NCBI RefSeq assembly: GCF_934294775.1
Contig: NZ_CAKRAH010000014.1
Span: forward strand, 1-60,024
Source of the DNA: an uncultured Dorea sp.
GTDB lineage: Bacteria; Bacillota; Clostridia; Lachnospirales; Lachnospiraceae
DNA: 60,024 nt
Reading direction: 5' to 3'
Positions within the stretch are counted from its first letter, which is position 1. Each line of letters begins with the position of its first letter. The notes beneath the pieces were generated by a model that saw nothing but the letters and a program-made list of their open reading frames with translations, was not told the DNA's origin and ran no database searches. The translations under genes and the position numbers were made by a program. Shown one piece after another: positions 18,354-27,164 of this stretch.

Positions 18354-18403
18354 AAAAATCCTTGGTTTAGAGGGTTTAGAGATTGAAACTAAGGATTTTT
18401 TCT
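18354..18403 (+). terminator. Riboswitch-associated intrinsic terminator
   Basis: AAAATCCTTGGTTT pairs with AAACTAAGGATTTT over 14 positions (one G-U) around a 17-base loop and ends in TTTTTT. It lies between the aptamer and the first gene, where an expression platform is expected. Confidence 0.85.
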
Positions 18404-18464
18404 AGTGCCTGAAAATACTGGAAAAACTGAGAAAAAGATATTAGTGGAAGGATGGAGAAGTAAA

Positions 18465-18686
18465 GTGAGCGAACAGAAGAAAAAAAGAAGAATGAAACAA
18501 TTCCTTTTTGTTGTTGTAACTGCATGTATCCTGTGCGGAATGTGTGTAGTGGTGCTGGCGAGCAATCCGGTTGTAAGCAAGCAGGGAGTAGAATTGGCAG
18601 TAAATCCAACCCGGGCAATGATTGCAATGGTATTTGCGATGTTTTGCGGAATACTTGCAGTCGGATACCGTCATGTTGGAAAATAG
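18465..18686 (+). CDS. Small two-span membrane protein, first gene after the riboswitch
   Basis: A 73-residue protein: basic start EQKKKRRMKQ, membrane span FLFVVVTACILCGMCVVVL, a short outside loop, a second span (MIAMVFAMFCGILAVGYR). No family is recognised. GTG 18465 was chosen because GGATGGAG lies upstream; the frame is open from 18405 but that region is inside the terminator. ATG 18492 is an alternative. It is the first gene under the riboswitch and precedes the CapD-like gene by 30 bases, so a role in polysaccharide assembly or its control is a reasonable but unproven guess. Confidence 0.55.
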   Translation: MSEQKKKRRMKQFLFVVVTACILCGMCVVVLASNPVVSKQGVELAVNPTRAMIAMVFAMFCGILAVGYRHVGK

Positions 18687-18716
18687 AGTAAGCAGAGTAG
18701 CAGGGAGTTATATAAA

Positions 18717-20612
18717 ATGAAAGAACAGAAGAAAACAGAAGAAAATAAATATAGTAAGATCTGGATTAACAGAGCTGTACTTCTGGCATTTATGGATGTA
18801 TTGATTATCTTGGTATCTTATCTGGCAGCGTTGTTATTGCGGTTTGATCTGAAGTTCAGCATGATACCGGTGATGTATATTGATGGATATCTGTGGACAA
18901 TGCCATACTATGTAATGATTACACTGGTAGTGTTCTATGTATGCAGGCTGTATCATAGTATCTGGAGACTTGCAAGTGTGGCAGAACTACGAATGATTCT
19001 GACTGCATATATGATTCTGGGTGTGGCATATATTGCCGGAATGTTATTCATGGATATGCACATGCCTAGATCTTATTATTTTATGGGATACATCATCAGC
19101 TTCTGCCTGACGACAGCGGTGCGGTTCTCTTACCGTCTGCTTCGATTCTATGCGAACAGTAATGAGGTGGCAGCATCGGAAGAAAAAGCAGACAGAGTTA
19201 TGGTGATCGGAGCCGGTGCGGCAGGACAGGCACTGATCAAGGAAATGATCAACTCTGAGAAACTGCATACACAGGTTGTGTGCATCATCGATGATAACCC
19301 GAACAAAAGAGGAAGAATGTTAGAGGGAATCCCAATCGTAGGAAACCGTTACAGCATTCCGGAGATGGTGAAGAAATATCATGTCACCAGAATCATCTAT
19401 TCCATCCCGGCAACTACCGGCCAGAATAGAAAAGATATCTTAAATATCTGCAAAGACACCGGGTGCCGTATGCAGACCGTACCGGGTGTGTACCAGTTGA
19501 TGAACGGTGAAGTGAGTGTAAGCAAGCTTCGTAACGTAGAGATTACAGACCTTCTGGGACGTGCGCAGGTAAAGGTAAATATGGATGAGATCTTCGAATC
19601 CATCGGTGGAAAGACCTTGCTTGTGACAGGTGGCGGCGGATCCATCGGAAGCGAGCTCTGCCGTCAGATCGCGGCAGCAGGACCGAAGAAGCTGATCATC
19701 TTCGATATGTATGAGAACAATGCATACGAGATTCAGCAGGAATTAAAGAGAAAATACGGCGATGACCTGGATCTGGAAGTCCTGATCGGTTCTGTACGTA
19801 ATACGAACCGTATTCGCTGGGTCATGAAGAATTATAAGCCAGATGCTGTGTTCCATGCCGCAGCGCACAAACACGTGCCGCTGATGGAAGACAGCCCGTG
19901 TGAAGCAATCAAGAATAACGTAATGGGAACCTACAAGACAGCAGTGGCAGCATCCAGAGCCGGCGTGAAGAAATTCGTTCTCATCTCTACCGATAAAGCA
20001 GTAAACCCGACAAATATCATGGGAGCATCCAAGCGTCTCTGCGAGATGGTCGTACAGATGATGAACCGCCAATGCAAAGATACCGACTTTGTAGCAGTCC
20101 GCTTCGGAAATGTACTGGGAAGTAACGGAAGTGTAATCCCTTTGTTTAAGAAACAGATCGCAGCGGGCGGTCCGGTTACGGTAACAGATAAGAACATCAT
20201 CCGTTACTTTATGACAATTCCTGAAGCAGTATCACTGGTACTTCAGGCAGCTCACTATGCCAAAGGAGGAGAAATCTTCGTACTGGATATGGGTGAGCCG
20301 GTAAGAATTGATGATATGGCAAGAAACCTGATCCGTCTGTCCGGATACACACCGGATGTGGATATCATGGTGGAATATACCGGACTCAGACCGGGTGAAA
20401 AATTGTTCGAAGAACTGTTGATGGATGAGGAAGGACTTCAGGATACAGAGAATAAACTGATCCATATCGGAAAACCGATCGAGATGAATGATGAGTGGTT
20501 CAAGGCGAAACTGAAGCAGCTGGATGAGGCGGCTTACAGGGAAGAGCAGAGTATGAAGTCGATTGTGGCGGAGATTGTGCCTACTTATCATCCGAAGAAG
20601 TCGGATTTATAA
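18717..20612 (+). CDS. Membrane nucleoside-diphosphate-sugar 4,6-dehydratase (CapD/WbpM/PglF type)
   Basis: A 631-residue protein with about four N-terminal membrane spans, a first Rossmann-like domain (VMVIGAGAAGQAL), and a catalytic extended SDR domain with VTGGGGSIGSE (from residue 303). The usual catalytic tyrosine is replaced in STDKAVNPTNIMGASKR, where Met precedes the lysine, as in the Ser-Met-Lys group of WbpM/PglF. Such enzymes convert UDP-GlcNAc to UDP-4-keto-6-deoxy-GlcNAc at the membrane. The aminotransferase that follows could aminate this product, giving a bacillosamine- or 4-amino-type precursor. The ribosome binding site is CAGGGAG before ATG 18717. Confidence 0.93.
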   Translation: MKEQKKTEENKYSKIWINRAVLLAFMDVLIILVSYLAALLLRFDLKFSMIPVMYIDGYLWTMPYYVMITLVVFYVCRLYHSIWRLASVAELRMILTAYMILGVAYIAGMLFMDMHMPRSYYFMGYIISFCLTTAVRFSYRLLRFYANSNEVAASEEKADRVMVIGAGAAGQALIKEMINSEKLHTQVVCIIDDNPNKRGRMLEGIPIVGNRYSIPEMVKKYHVTRIIYSIPATTGQNRKDILNICKDTGCRMQTVPGVYQLMNGEVSVSKLRNVEITDLLGRAQVKVNMDEIFESIGGKTLLVTGGGGSIGSELCRQIAAAGPKKLIIFDMYENNAYEIQQELKRKYGDDLDLEVLIGSVRNTNRIRWVMKNYKPDAVFHAAAHKHVPLMEDSPCEAIKNNVMGTYKTAVAASRAGVKKFVLISTDKAVNPTNIMGASKRLCEMVVQMMNRQCKDTDFVAVRFGNVLGSNGSVIPLFKKQIAAGGPVTVTDKNIIRYFMTIPEAVSLVLQAAHYAKGGEIFVLDMGEPVRIDDMARNLIRLSGYTPDVDIMVEYTGLRPGEKLFEELLMDEEGLQDTENKLIHIGKPIEMNDEWFKAKLKQLDEAAYREEQSMKSIVAEIVPTYHPKKSDL

Positions 20613-20660
20613 AAATAATGGCGAGTTCAAATTATAATGATGTAAATAAGAGGTGCGAAA

Positions 20661-21944
20661 ATGTTAAAAAATAATAATCGATTTGAAAAATTCGAAAACA
20701 AAGTATGGCTTTCTTCGCCTACGATGTATCAGGATTCGATGCGTTATGTAATGGAAGCGTATAAAACAAACTGGATGTCTACCGTCGGTGCAAATATCAA
20801 TGAGGTAGAGAAGGTGGCGGCAGAAACATCCGAAACCAAATATGCGGTTGCATTATCCTGTGGCACGGCAGCGCTTCATCTTTGCATGAAACTTGCGGGG
20901 GAGAGGTTGTATGGGAAACCACCTGTTGGAATTGGTGCATTACAGAATAAACGTGTATTTTGCACAGATATGACATTTAATGCTACGTTAAACCCGGTTG
21001 TATACGAAGGGGGGATTCCGGTATTCATTGATACGGAGTACGATTCGTGGGGAATGGATCCGGTTGCTTTGGAAAAAGCATTTGAGATGTATCCAGATGC
21101 GAAACTGGTTGTTTATGCGGAACTTTATGGTTTCCCGGGAAATGTGAAACAGATTAAAGAAATATGTGAGAAACATGGAGCATTGTTAGTAGAAGATGCA
21201 GCGGAGGCAATGGGAGCAACGTGGGAAGGAAAACAGTGTGGCTCTTATGGCGATTATGCTGCAGTGTCTTACAATGGTAATAAGATTATTACAGGCTCTG
21301 CGGGCGGCTGCCTTCTGACAGATTCACTGGAAGATGCAAACCAGGCGCGTAAATGGTCTACACAGGCAAGAGAAAATGCAGCATGGTATCAGAATGAAGA
21401 AGTTGGTTACAATTATCGCATGAGTAATGTTATTGCAGGAGTAATCAGAGATCAGTACAATCATTTGTCTGACCATATTGCTCAGAAGAAAGCAATCTAT
21501 GAAAGATATAAAGAAGGATTAAAAGACCTTCCGGTAGTGATGAATCCATTTGATGAGACAAAAGCAGAACCAAATTATTGGTTGAGTTGTTTATTGATTG
21601 ACGAAGATGCTATGTGCAAGCAGGTGAGAAGTGAAACAGAAGCACTTTATATTGCAGAAGCAGGAAAGAGTTGTCCGACAGAGATACTCGATGCGCTGAA
21701 CAGTATCAATGCAGAGGGAAGACCAATCTGGAAACCGATGCATATGCAGCCAATGTATAGAATGCATGAGTTTGTGACAGTCAATGGTTCAGGAAGAGCA
21801 AAGACGAATGCATATATCGCAGGAAGCATTAAGGATGCTGGAGCGGATATCTTCCAGAGAGGTGTTTGTCTGCCGAGTGATAATAAGATGACGGTGGAAG
21901 AGCAGGAGAGGATTATTAAAGTTATAAGAGCTTGTTTTGAGTAA
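20661..21944 (+). CDS. DegT/DnrJ/EryC1/StrS-family sugar aminotransferase
   Basis: A PLP-dependent aminotransferase of 427 residues. The PLP lysine is Lys208 in SYNGNKIITGSAGG; the cofactor-phosphate segment is SCGTAALHL and the conserved EDAAEAMGA contains the PLP-ring aspartate. Asn instead of the common Phe/His before the lysine matches the PglE/AAT-like subgroup that aminates UDP-4-keto-6-deoxy-GlcNAc, in line with the dehydratase upstream. Together they probably make UDP-4-amino-4,6-dideoxy-N-acetylhexosamine; no dedicated acetyltransferase is adjacent, though several hexapeptide ones exist in the locus. The ribosome binding site is AGAGGTG. Confidence 0.92.
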   Translation: MLKNNNRFEKFENKVWLSSPTMYQDSMRYVMEAYKTNWMSTVGANINEVEKVAAETSETKYAVALSCGTAALHLCMKLAGERLYGKPPVGIGALQNKRVFCTDMTFNATLNPVVYEGGIPVFIDTEYDSWGMDPVALEKAFEMYPDAKLVVYAELYGFPGNVKQIKEICEKHGALLVEDAAEAMGATWEGKQCGSYGDYAAVSYNGNKIITGSAGGCLLTDSLEDANQARKWSTQARENAAWYQNEEVGYNYRMSNVIAGVIRDQYNHLSDHIAQKKAIYERYKEGLKDLPVVMNPFDETKAEPNYWLSCLLIDEDAMCKQVRSETEALYIAEAGKSCPTEILDALNSINAEGRPIWKPMHMQPMYRMHEFVTVNGSGRAKTNAYIAGSIKDAGADIFQRGVCLPSDNKMTVEEQERIIKVIRACFE

Positions 21945-21972
21945 TGAGTATTTAGAAATGTAGGAGAGCGTT

Positions 21973-23589
21973 GTGTCTAAGAAAAAAGTAATAGGGTGCG
22001 TTGCTGCTGGAGCAACTATTGCAACAGCAATCACGGCAAAAATGATGAAAAATAAAGCTAAAAAATCTACATATAAGGTTGATGTTATCGAGCCGATTAT
22101 TCAGCGTAAAATGGGAGTTTATGAAAAATACGTAAAGAGATTGATAGATATAATATGTGCAACGGGTGCAATCGTAGTATTCAGTCCTTTATATCTTGGT
22201 GTTTCGCTCCTTGTTAGAGTAAAACTTGGCTCCCCTGTTTTATTCACTCAAGATAGACCGGGATTAGTCGGACCAGATGGAAAAGAAACTGTATTCAAAA
22301 TGTATAAATTTCGTTCTATGACAGATGAAAGAGATGAAAATGGAGAATTACTTCCGGATGAGGTGAGATTGACTAAGTTTGGTCAATGGCTTAGAAATAC
22401 TAGTTTGGATGAATTACCGGAAGCATTTAATATACTTAATGGAACGATGTCTGTGATAGGTCCACGTCCGCAGCTTGTTAGAGATATGGTATTTATGACA
22501 GAAGAGCAAAGAATGAGACATACTGCTAAGCCAGGGCTTAGTGGTTTGGCTCAAGTTAATGGACGTAATACAATATCATGGGAAGATAAGATTGATTGGG
22601 ATTTGAAATATATTGAAAATGTAAGTTTTAAAGAAGATTTGAGAATTATTTTTGCCACTGTGAAAAAAGCATTCATTAAACATGAGGGAATTACACAGGA
22701 CGATATGGCTACAGCAGAAGATTTTGGAGATTATCTGTTGAGAACGGAAAAAGTAGATAAAAGCGAATATCAAGAGAAGCAACATATTGCGAAAAGAATT
22801 TTAAATGGAGAAGACGGAATAGAAAGAGTGGAAGGATTAGTGTCCATTATTATGCCTTCTTACAACACAGCTCTCTATATTGAAAAAACAATACAGTCAG
22901 TATTAGATCAGACTTATCCGAATTGGGAATTAATCATTGTAGATGATTGTTCAACTGATAATACAGATGAAGTGCTTGAAAAAATAAAAGACACTCGTAT
23001 TCATTATTTGAAAAATGAAAAGAATTCCGGTGCAGCAGTAAGTCGTAACAAAGCATTACGCGAGTCAAAAGGCCAGTGGATTGCATTCTTGGATTCTGAT
23101 GATTTATGGATGCCAAATAAATTAGAAAAACAAATTCGATTTATGGAAGAAAATGGATATGCGTTTTCTTATACAAACTATGAAGAGATTGATGTTAATG
23201 GAAATAAAACAGGTGTAACAGTTACCGGACCAAAAAAAATAAGCAAAATAGGAATGTTTAATTACTGTTGGCCGGGGTGTCTTACTGTTATGTATAATGC
23301 TGAAAAAGTTGGATTGATTCAGATTGAGGATATTAAGAAAAACAATGATTATGCAATGTGGTTAAAGGTGTGTAAGAAAGCTGATTGTTATTTACTTGAT
23401 GAAACATTAGGTCAGTATAGAAAAGGACGTGTAGGAAGTGTGAGTACACATAGTATCAAAACAATGATAGGTTGGCATTTTAAACTTTACCATGAAGCCG
23501 AAGGCATGGGATGGATTGAAAGTTTGATTAATACGGGTAGAAATTTAGTGTTTGGTTTTTATAAGAAGAAAAGATATGTAAGGAGATAA
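21973..23589 (+). CDS. Fusion: initiating monotopic phosphoglycosyltransferase plus GT2 glycosyltransferase
   Basis: A 538-residue two-enzyme protein. Residues about 50-240 are a PglC-like bacterial sugar transferase: re-entrant membrane helix, catalytic Asp-Glu in SLDELPE (146-147), SVIGPRPQLV and KPGLSGLAQVNGR. Residues about 288-538 are a GT-A family 2 domain starting VSIIMPSYNTA, with DDCSTDNT and the metal-binding FLDSDD. The first domain transfers sugar-1-phosphate to undecaprenyl phosphate; the second would add the next sugar. An extra N-terminal hydrophobic segment (residues 6-22) is unusual. Start is GTG 21973 behind AGGAGAG. The upstream dehydratase/aminotransferase probably supply its donor. 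Confidence 0.92.
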   Translation: MSKKKVIGCVAAGATIATAITAKMMKNKAKKSTYKVDVIEPIIQRKMGVYEKYVKRLIDIICATGAIVVFSPLYLGVSLLVRVKLGSPVLFTQDRPGLVGPDGKETVFKMYKFRSMTDERDENGELLPDEVRLTKFGQWLRNTSLDELPEAFNILNGTMSVIGPRPQLVRDMVFMTEEQRMRHTAKPGLSGLAQVNGRNTISWEDKIDWDLKYIENVSFKEDLRIIFATVKKAFIKHEGITQDDMATAEDFGDYLLRTEKVDKSEYQEKQHIAKRILNGEDGIERVEGLVSIIMPSYNTALYIEKTIQSVLDQTYPNWELIIVDDCSTDNTDEVLEKIKDTRIHYLKNEKNSGAAVSRNKALRESKGQWIAFLDSDDLWMPNKLEKQIRFMEENGYAFSYTNYEEIDVNGNKTGVTVTGPKKISKIGMFNYCWPGCLTVMYNAEKVGLIQIEDIKKNNDYAMWLKVCKKADCYLLDETLGQYRKGRVGSVSTHSIKTMIGWHFKLYHEAEGMGWIESLINTGRNLVFGFYKKKRYVRR

Positions 23590-23599
23590 GTTTATCATA

Positions 23600-24400
23600 A
23601 TGGAAAAAAGAATGTGCATTTATGTAAGTTCTCCAAAATCCTATAAAGATGTATTTGATGCGTTTTACATATGTAAAAATAGATTTTGGCCAGATAGCAG
23701 ATATAGATTTGTTTTGTCTACTAATTATGAGGCAAATTATAAGGGTGTAGATATTATTGATAGTCATAATACGAGTGATACATGGGTTGAAAGAAGTATG
23801 TACGCACTTTCAGAGATTAATGAAAAGTATATAATGCTTCTTTGTGATGATTTGTTGATCTCAAAGAAAATAGATTCAAGATATATTGATGATATTCTTA
23901 ATTTTATGGATAGGAATGATATCAAGTTTTGTAGACTTAAACCATTAAATGGTGGTAAAAAAGTAAAAGGGCATAATTATTTAAGTTGGGTGAAAATGAA
24001 TACTCCATATGGTATTAATCTGCAAAGAGGTATTTATCGTAAAGATTATCTTCTTTCTTTATTGGGGGATGGACTAAAATCGGCTTGGGATATTGAGGCT
24101 GAATTGTTAAAGGAAGCTCAGGATAGTTCTTCTAATTATTTTTCTGATGTAATTGCTTGTAATAAAAATATCTTCCCGGTTGTTCATGCTGTGGATAAAG
24201 GAAAATGGTTGCCAAAAGCGTTATTTTTCTTAAGGCATGAACATATAAACGTGAATTCTTCAAGAGAAAAAATGTCAGGAATTAAGGCTTTATCACAAGA
24301 TATAAGAGGTTGTTGCAGCAATATCTTTACTCCATCTTTTAGGAAAAGAATAAAGAGGTTACTTACAAAATTTGGATTGAAGTTTACAACAGAGTATTGA
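23600..24400 (+). CDS. Putative glycosyltransferase, family not recognised
   Basis: A 266-residue soluble, AT-rich gene product. The block YIMLLCDDLLISKKID resembles the Asp-Asp metal site of GT-A enzymes, and the surrounding layout (beta strand, acidic pair, then acceptor region) supports a glycosyltransferase-like fold, but no named family can be assigned. The C-terminal tail is basic (FRKRIKRLLTK), suggesting membrane association. The AGGAGAT site is 13 bases before ATG 23600, a little far; ATG 23612 is another possible start. It lies between the PGT fusion and the CDP-sugar genes. Confidence 0.55.
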   Translation: MEKRMCIYVSSPKSYKDVFDAFYICKNRFWPDSRYRFVLSTNYEANYKGVDIIDSHNTSDTWVERSMYALSEINEKYIMLLCDDLLISKKIDSRYIDDILNFMDRNDIKFCRLKPLNGGKKVKGHNYLSWVKMNTPYGINLQRGIYRKDYLLSLLGDGLKSAWDIEAELLKEAQDSSSNYFSDVIACNKNIFPVVHAVDKGKWLPKALFFLRHEHINVNSSREKMSGIKALSQDIRGCCSNIFTPSFRKRIKRLLTKFGLKFTTEY

Positions 24401-24415
24401 TAGGAGAAAAAGAAA

Positions 24416-25195
24416 ATGAAAGTAGTTATTTTAGCTGGTGGGTTTGGGACAAGGATTTCGGAAGAATCTGCATTTAAACCAAAACCAATGATTGAAATTG
24501 GTAGCATGCCAATATTATGGCACATTATGAAATGTTATTCAGCACAAGGATTTAATGAGTTTATTATTTGTGCAGGTTATAAACAACATGTAATAAAAGA
24601 ATGGTTTGCTGATTATTTTTTACACACGTCGGATATTACCTTTGATTTTACAAAAGGAAATGAAATGATTGTTCATAATAAACATGCTGAAGCATGGAAA
24701 GTTACGGTTGTTGATACTGGGTTGAATACTATGACAGGCGGACGTATTAAAAGAATACGAGATTATGTCGGAAATGAACCATTTATGCTTACATATGGAG
24801 ATGCAGTCGGAAATATTAATGTGAATGAGTTACTTGAATTCCATAAAAAGCATGGGAAAATAGGAACTATTTCTGTATATAATTTTGGACAAAACAAAGG
24901 AGTTCTTGATATTGCCAAGGATGGTAAGGTTAATGCATTTAGAGAAAAATCAGATTTGGATGGAGATTTAATTAATATAGGGTTTATGGTAATGAATCCA
25001 GAAATATTTGATCGAATTGAGGGTGATAAAACCGTATTTGAACAAGAACCATTAAATGGACTGGTAGCTGATGGCGAATTGATTGCACGTACGCACACTG
25101 GTTATTGGCAATGTATGGATACACTTAGAGAAAAACAACAATTAGAGAAACTTTGGGCTTCAGGAAATGCACCTTGGAAAATTTGGGAGAATTAA
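24416..25195 (+). CDS. rfbF: Glucose-1-phosphate cytidylyltransferase
   Basis: Makes CDP-glucose from CTP and glucose-1-phosphate, the entry to CDP-6-deoxyhexoses. The 259-residue length and motifs LAGGFGTRISEESAFKPKPM, GSMPILWHIM, LTYGDAVGNINV and the tail GYWQCMDTLREK are characteristic of RfbF/DdhA. AGGAG lies nine bases before ATG 24416. rfbG follows after three bases, so translation is probably coupled. Confidence 0.95.
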   Translation: MKVVILAGGFGTRISEESAFKPKPMIEIGSMPILWHIMKCYSAQGFNEFIICAGYKQHVIKEWFADYFLHTSDITFDFTKGNEMIVHNKHAEAWKVTVVDTGLNTMTGGRIKRIRDYVGNEPFMLTYGDAVGNINVNELLEFHKKHGKIGTISVYNFGQNKGVLDIAKDGKVNAFREKSDLDGDLINIGFMVMNPEIFDRIEGDKTVFEQEPLNGLVADGELIARTHTGYWQCMDTLREKQQLEKLWASGNAPWKIWEN

Positions 25196-25198
25196 TAA

Positions 25199-26257
25199 AT
25201 GTTTGATATGAATTTTTATAAAGGGAAAAAAGTATTTGTTACTGGACATACTGGTTTTAAAGGAAGTTGGTTATGTAAGATGCTTTCAAATGTTGGAGCT
25301 GAGGTAACAGGATACTCATTAATGCCGCCGACAAAACCTTCATTATTTGAAATTGCTGGGATAGAAAATGATATAAATTCTATTATTGGAGATATTAGAA
25401 ATTTGGAATCTCTTAAAAAGGCATTTGATGAGGCTCAACCGGAAATAGTTTTACATTTAGCTGCGCAACCAATTGTCCGCGATAGTTATAAGAATCCGGT
25501 TTATACATATGATACGAATGTAATGGGTACGGTTAATATTTGCGAATGCGTAAGACTGTCAAAAACAGTTAGGTCCTTTTTAAATGTTACTACTGATAAA
25601 GTATATTTAAATAAGGAATGGGCATGGGGGTATAGAGAAAACGAGGAATTAGATGGATATGATCCATATTCTAACTCTAAATCATGTTCTGAACTTGTGA
25701 CGCATTCATATATTAATTCTTTTTTTGATGAATTAGGGATTGCTGTATCTACTGCAAGAGCGGGTAACGTTATAGGTGGAGGAGATTTTGCTAATGATAG
25801 AATTATTCCAGATTGTATTAGGGCAGCAATAAATAAAGAGGATATTGTAGTCAGAAATCCATTCTCAACCCGTCCATACCAGCATGTGTTAGAGCCACTT
25901 TATGCTTATCTTATGATTGCAGCAATGCAGTATGAGGATAAACGATATGCAGGGTATTATAATGTTGGACCCGATGATGTTGATTGTTATCAGACAGGCA
26001 CCCTTGTTGATGTATTTGTTAGAAAATGGGGCGAAGGTATAACATGGATTAATAAGTATGATGGAGGACCGCATGAAGCTAATTTCTTAAAACTTGATTG
26101 CTCAAAGCTAAAGACGACATTTGGATGGAATCCACATTGGAATTTGGAGAAAGCTATTGAGAAAGTAGTTGAATGGTCGAAATGTTGGGCTGAAGAAGGA
26201 AATATTAGAAATTGTATGGATAAAGAAATAGAAGAATTTTTGGGAGTGGCTGACTAA
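25199..26257 (+). CDS. rfbG: CDP-glucose 4,6-dehydratase
   Basis: Converts CDP-glucose to CDP-4-keto-6-deoxyglucose using bound NAD. The 352-residue extended SDR has VTGHTGFKGSWL at the N-terminus, NVTTDKVY, and the catalytic YSNSK. The conserved ending, ending in an acidic tail, fits RfbG/DdhB. It directly follows rfbF. The dideoxy-forming genes DdhC (PLP/iron-sulfur dehydrase) and DdhD (reductase) are not present in the window, so the product probably remains a 6-deoxyhexose. Confidence 0.95.
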   Translation: MFDMNFYKGKKVFVTGHTGFKGSWLCKMLSNVGAEVTGYSLMPPTKPSLFEIAGIENDINSIIGDIRNLESLKKAFDEAQPEIVLHLAAQPIVRDSYKNPVYTYDTNVMGTVNICECVRLSKTVRSFLNVTTDKVYLNKEWAWGYRENEELDGYDPYSNSKSCSELVTHSYINSFFDELGIAVSTARAGNVIGGGDFANDRIIPDCIRAAINKEDIVVRNPFSTRPYQHVLEPLYAYLMIAAMQYEDKRYAGYYNVGPDDVDCYQTGTLVDVFVRKWGEGITWINKYDGGPHEANFLKLDCSKLKTTFGWNPHWNLEKAIEKVVEWSKCWAEEGNIRNCMDKEIEEFLGVAD

Positions 26258-27153
26258 TGAAAACGGTAATAGTAACAGGTGCTAATGGTTTTATAGGTAG
26301 CTCTTTAATTAATAGATTAGTAAAGAATAATATTGAAGTGATTGCGATAGATATTTCTTTTATGAATTCAAACTTGCCACAATGCGATTTGGTAAAAAAG
26401 ATTGAAATTGGGCTTGATGATGTTGAAAAATTAGAAAAGTGCATTCCAGATAATGAATATGATGCATTTTATCATTTTGCTTGGGCGGGGGTTAATGGAG
26501 TTGCAAAAGCAAATCCGATTGTACAGTTGAAAAATGCAGAAATGTCAATGAATTGTGCTACAGTTGCAAAAAAAATTGGATGTAAGAAAATGTTATGTGC
26601 AGGAACTATTGCTGAAAGAGCAACAGAGTCGTTGCCAAATTTGAAAAAAACGAATGGCGGGATGCTTTATGGAGTTGCTAAACATGCTACCCATTTGATG
26701 CTTGAGACTTATTGTAAAAATATAGACTTGGATTTTGTGTGGATGCAGTTTTCAAATATCTATGGACCAGAAAATAAAACAGGTAATCTTGTAAGTTATA
26801 CAATTGGAGAACTTATGAAAGGAAATGAAGCGACATTTGGTCCGGCACTTCAACCGTATGATTTTATCTATATTGAAGATTTAATAGAAGCGGTAATGAG
26901 ACTTGGCGAAAATACGACAAATAAGAATTGTTACTACATTGGTTCTGGAGAACCAAGAATCTTAAAAGAGTACCTATTTGAAATAGGAAGGTTGTATGGA
27001 AAAGAAGAATTTATTAAAGTAGGTTTGCGTTCAGATGATGGAATAAAGTATACATTTGAAATGTTTGATACATCAGATCTTGTACGTGATATTGGTGAGT
27101 ATATTTCAAAATCATTTACTGATGGAATTAGGTACACTTTGGAAAACTACTAG
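26257..27153 (+). CDS. NAD-dependent epimerase/dehydratase or 4-ketoreductase of the CDP-sugar branch
   Basis: An extended SDR of 298 residues with VTGANGFIGSSLI at the N-terminus, AGTIAERA in the catalytic-serine region and YGVAKHATHLM carrying the Tyr-x3-Lys pair. Its ATG overlaps the rfbG stop (TAATG), which places it in the same pathway. By position it would epimerise or reduce CDP-4-keto-6-deoxyhexose in the final step. Relatives include RfbJ/AscF-like reductases; the stereochemistry cannot be read from sequence. Confidence 0.85.
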   Translation: MKTVIVTGANGFIGSSLINRLVKNNIEVIAIDISFMNSNLPQCDLVKKIEIGLDDVEKLEKCIPDNEYDAFYHFAWAGVNGVAKANPIVQLKNAEMSMNCATVAKKIGCKKMLCAGTIAERATESLPNLKKTNGGMLYGVAKHATHLMLETYCKNIDLDFVWMQFSNIYGPENKTGNLVSYTIGELMKGNEATFGPALQPYDFIYIEDLIEAVMRLGENTTNKNCYYIGSGEPRILKEYLFEIGRLYGKEEFIKVGLRSDDGIKYTFEMFDTSDLVRDIGEYISKSFTDGIRYTLENY

Positions 27154-27164
27154 GAGGCGAAACA

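Larger units (their letters stand above)
18080..18464 (+). other. Long leader region before the first EPS operon
   Basis: This 385-base gap holds a consensus promoter (18139-18167), a probable GEMM/c-di-GMP-I riboswitch (18170-18300), and an intrinsic terminator (18354-18403). Between the aptamer and the terminator lie about 50 AT-rich bases that could form an alternative pairing. No convincing coding sequence was seen. Confidence 0.75.
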
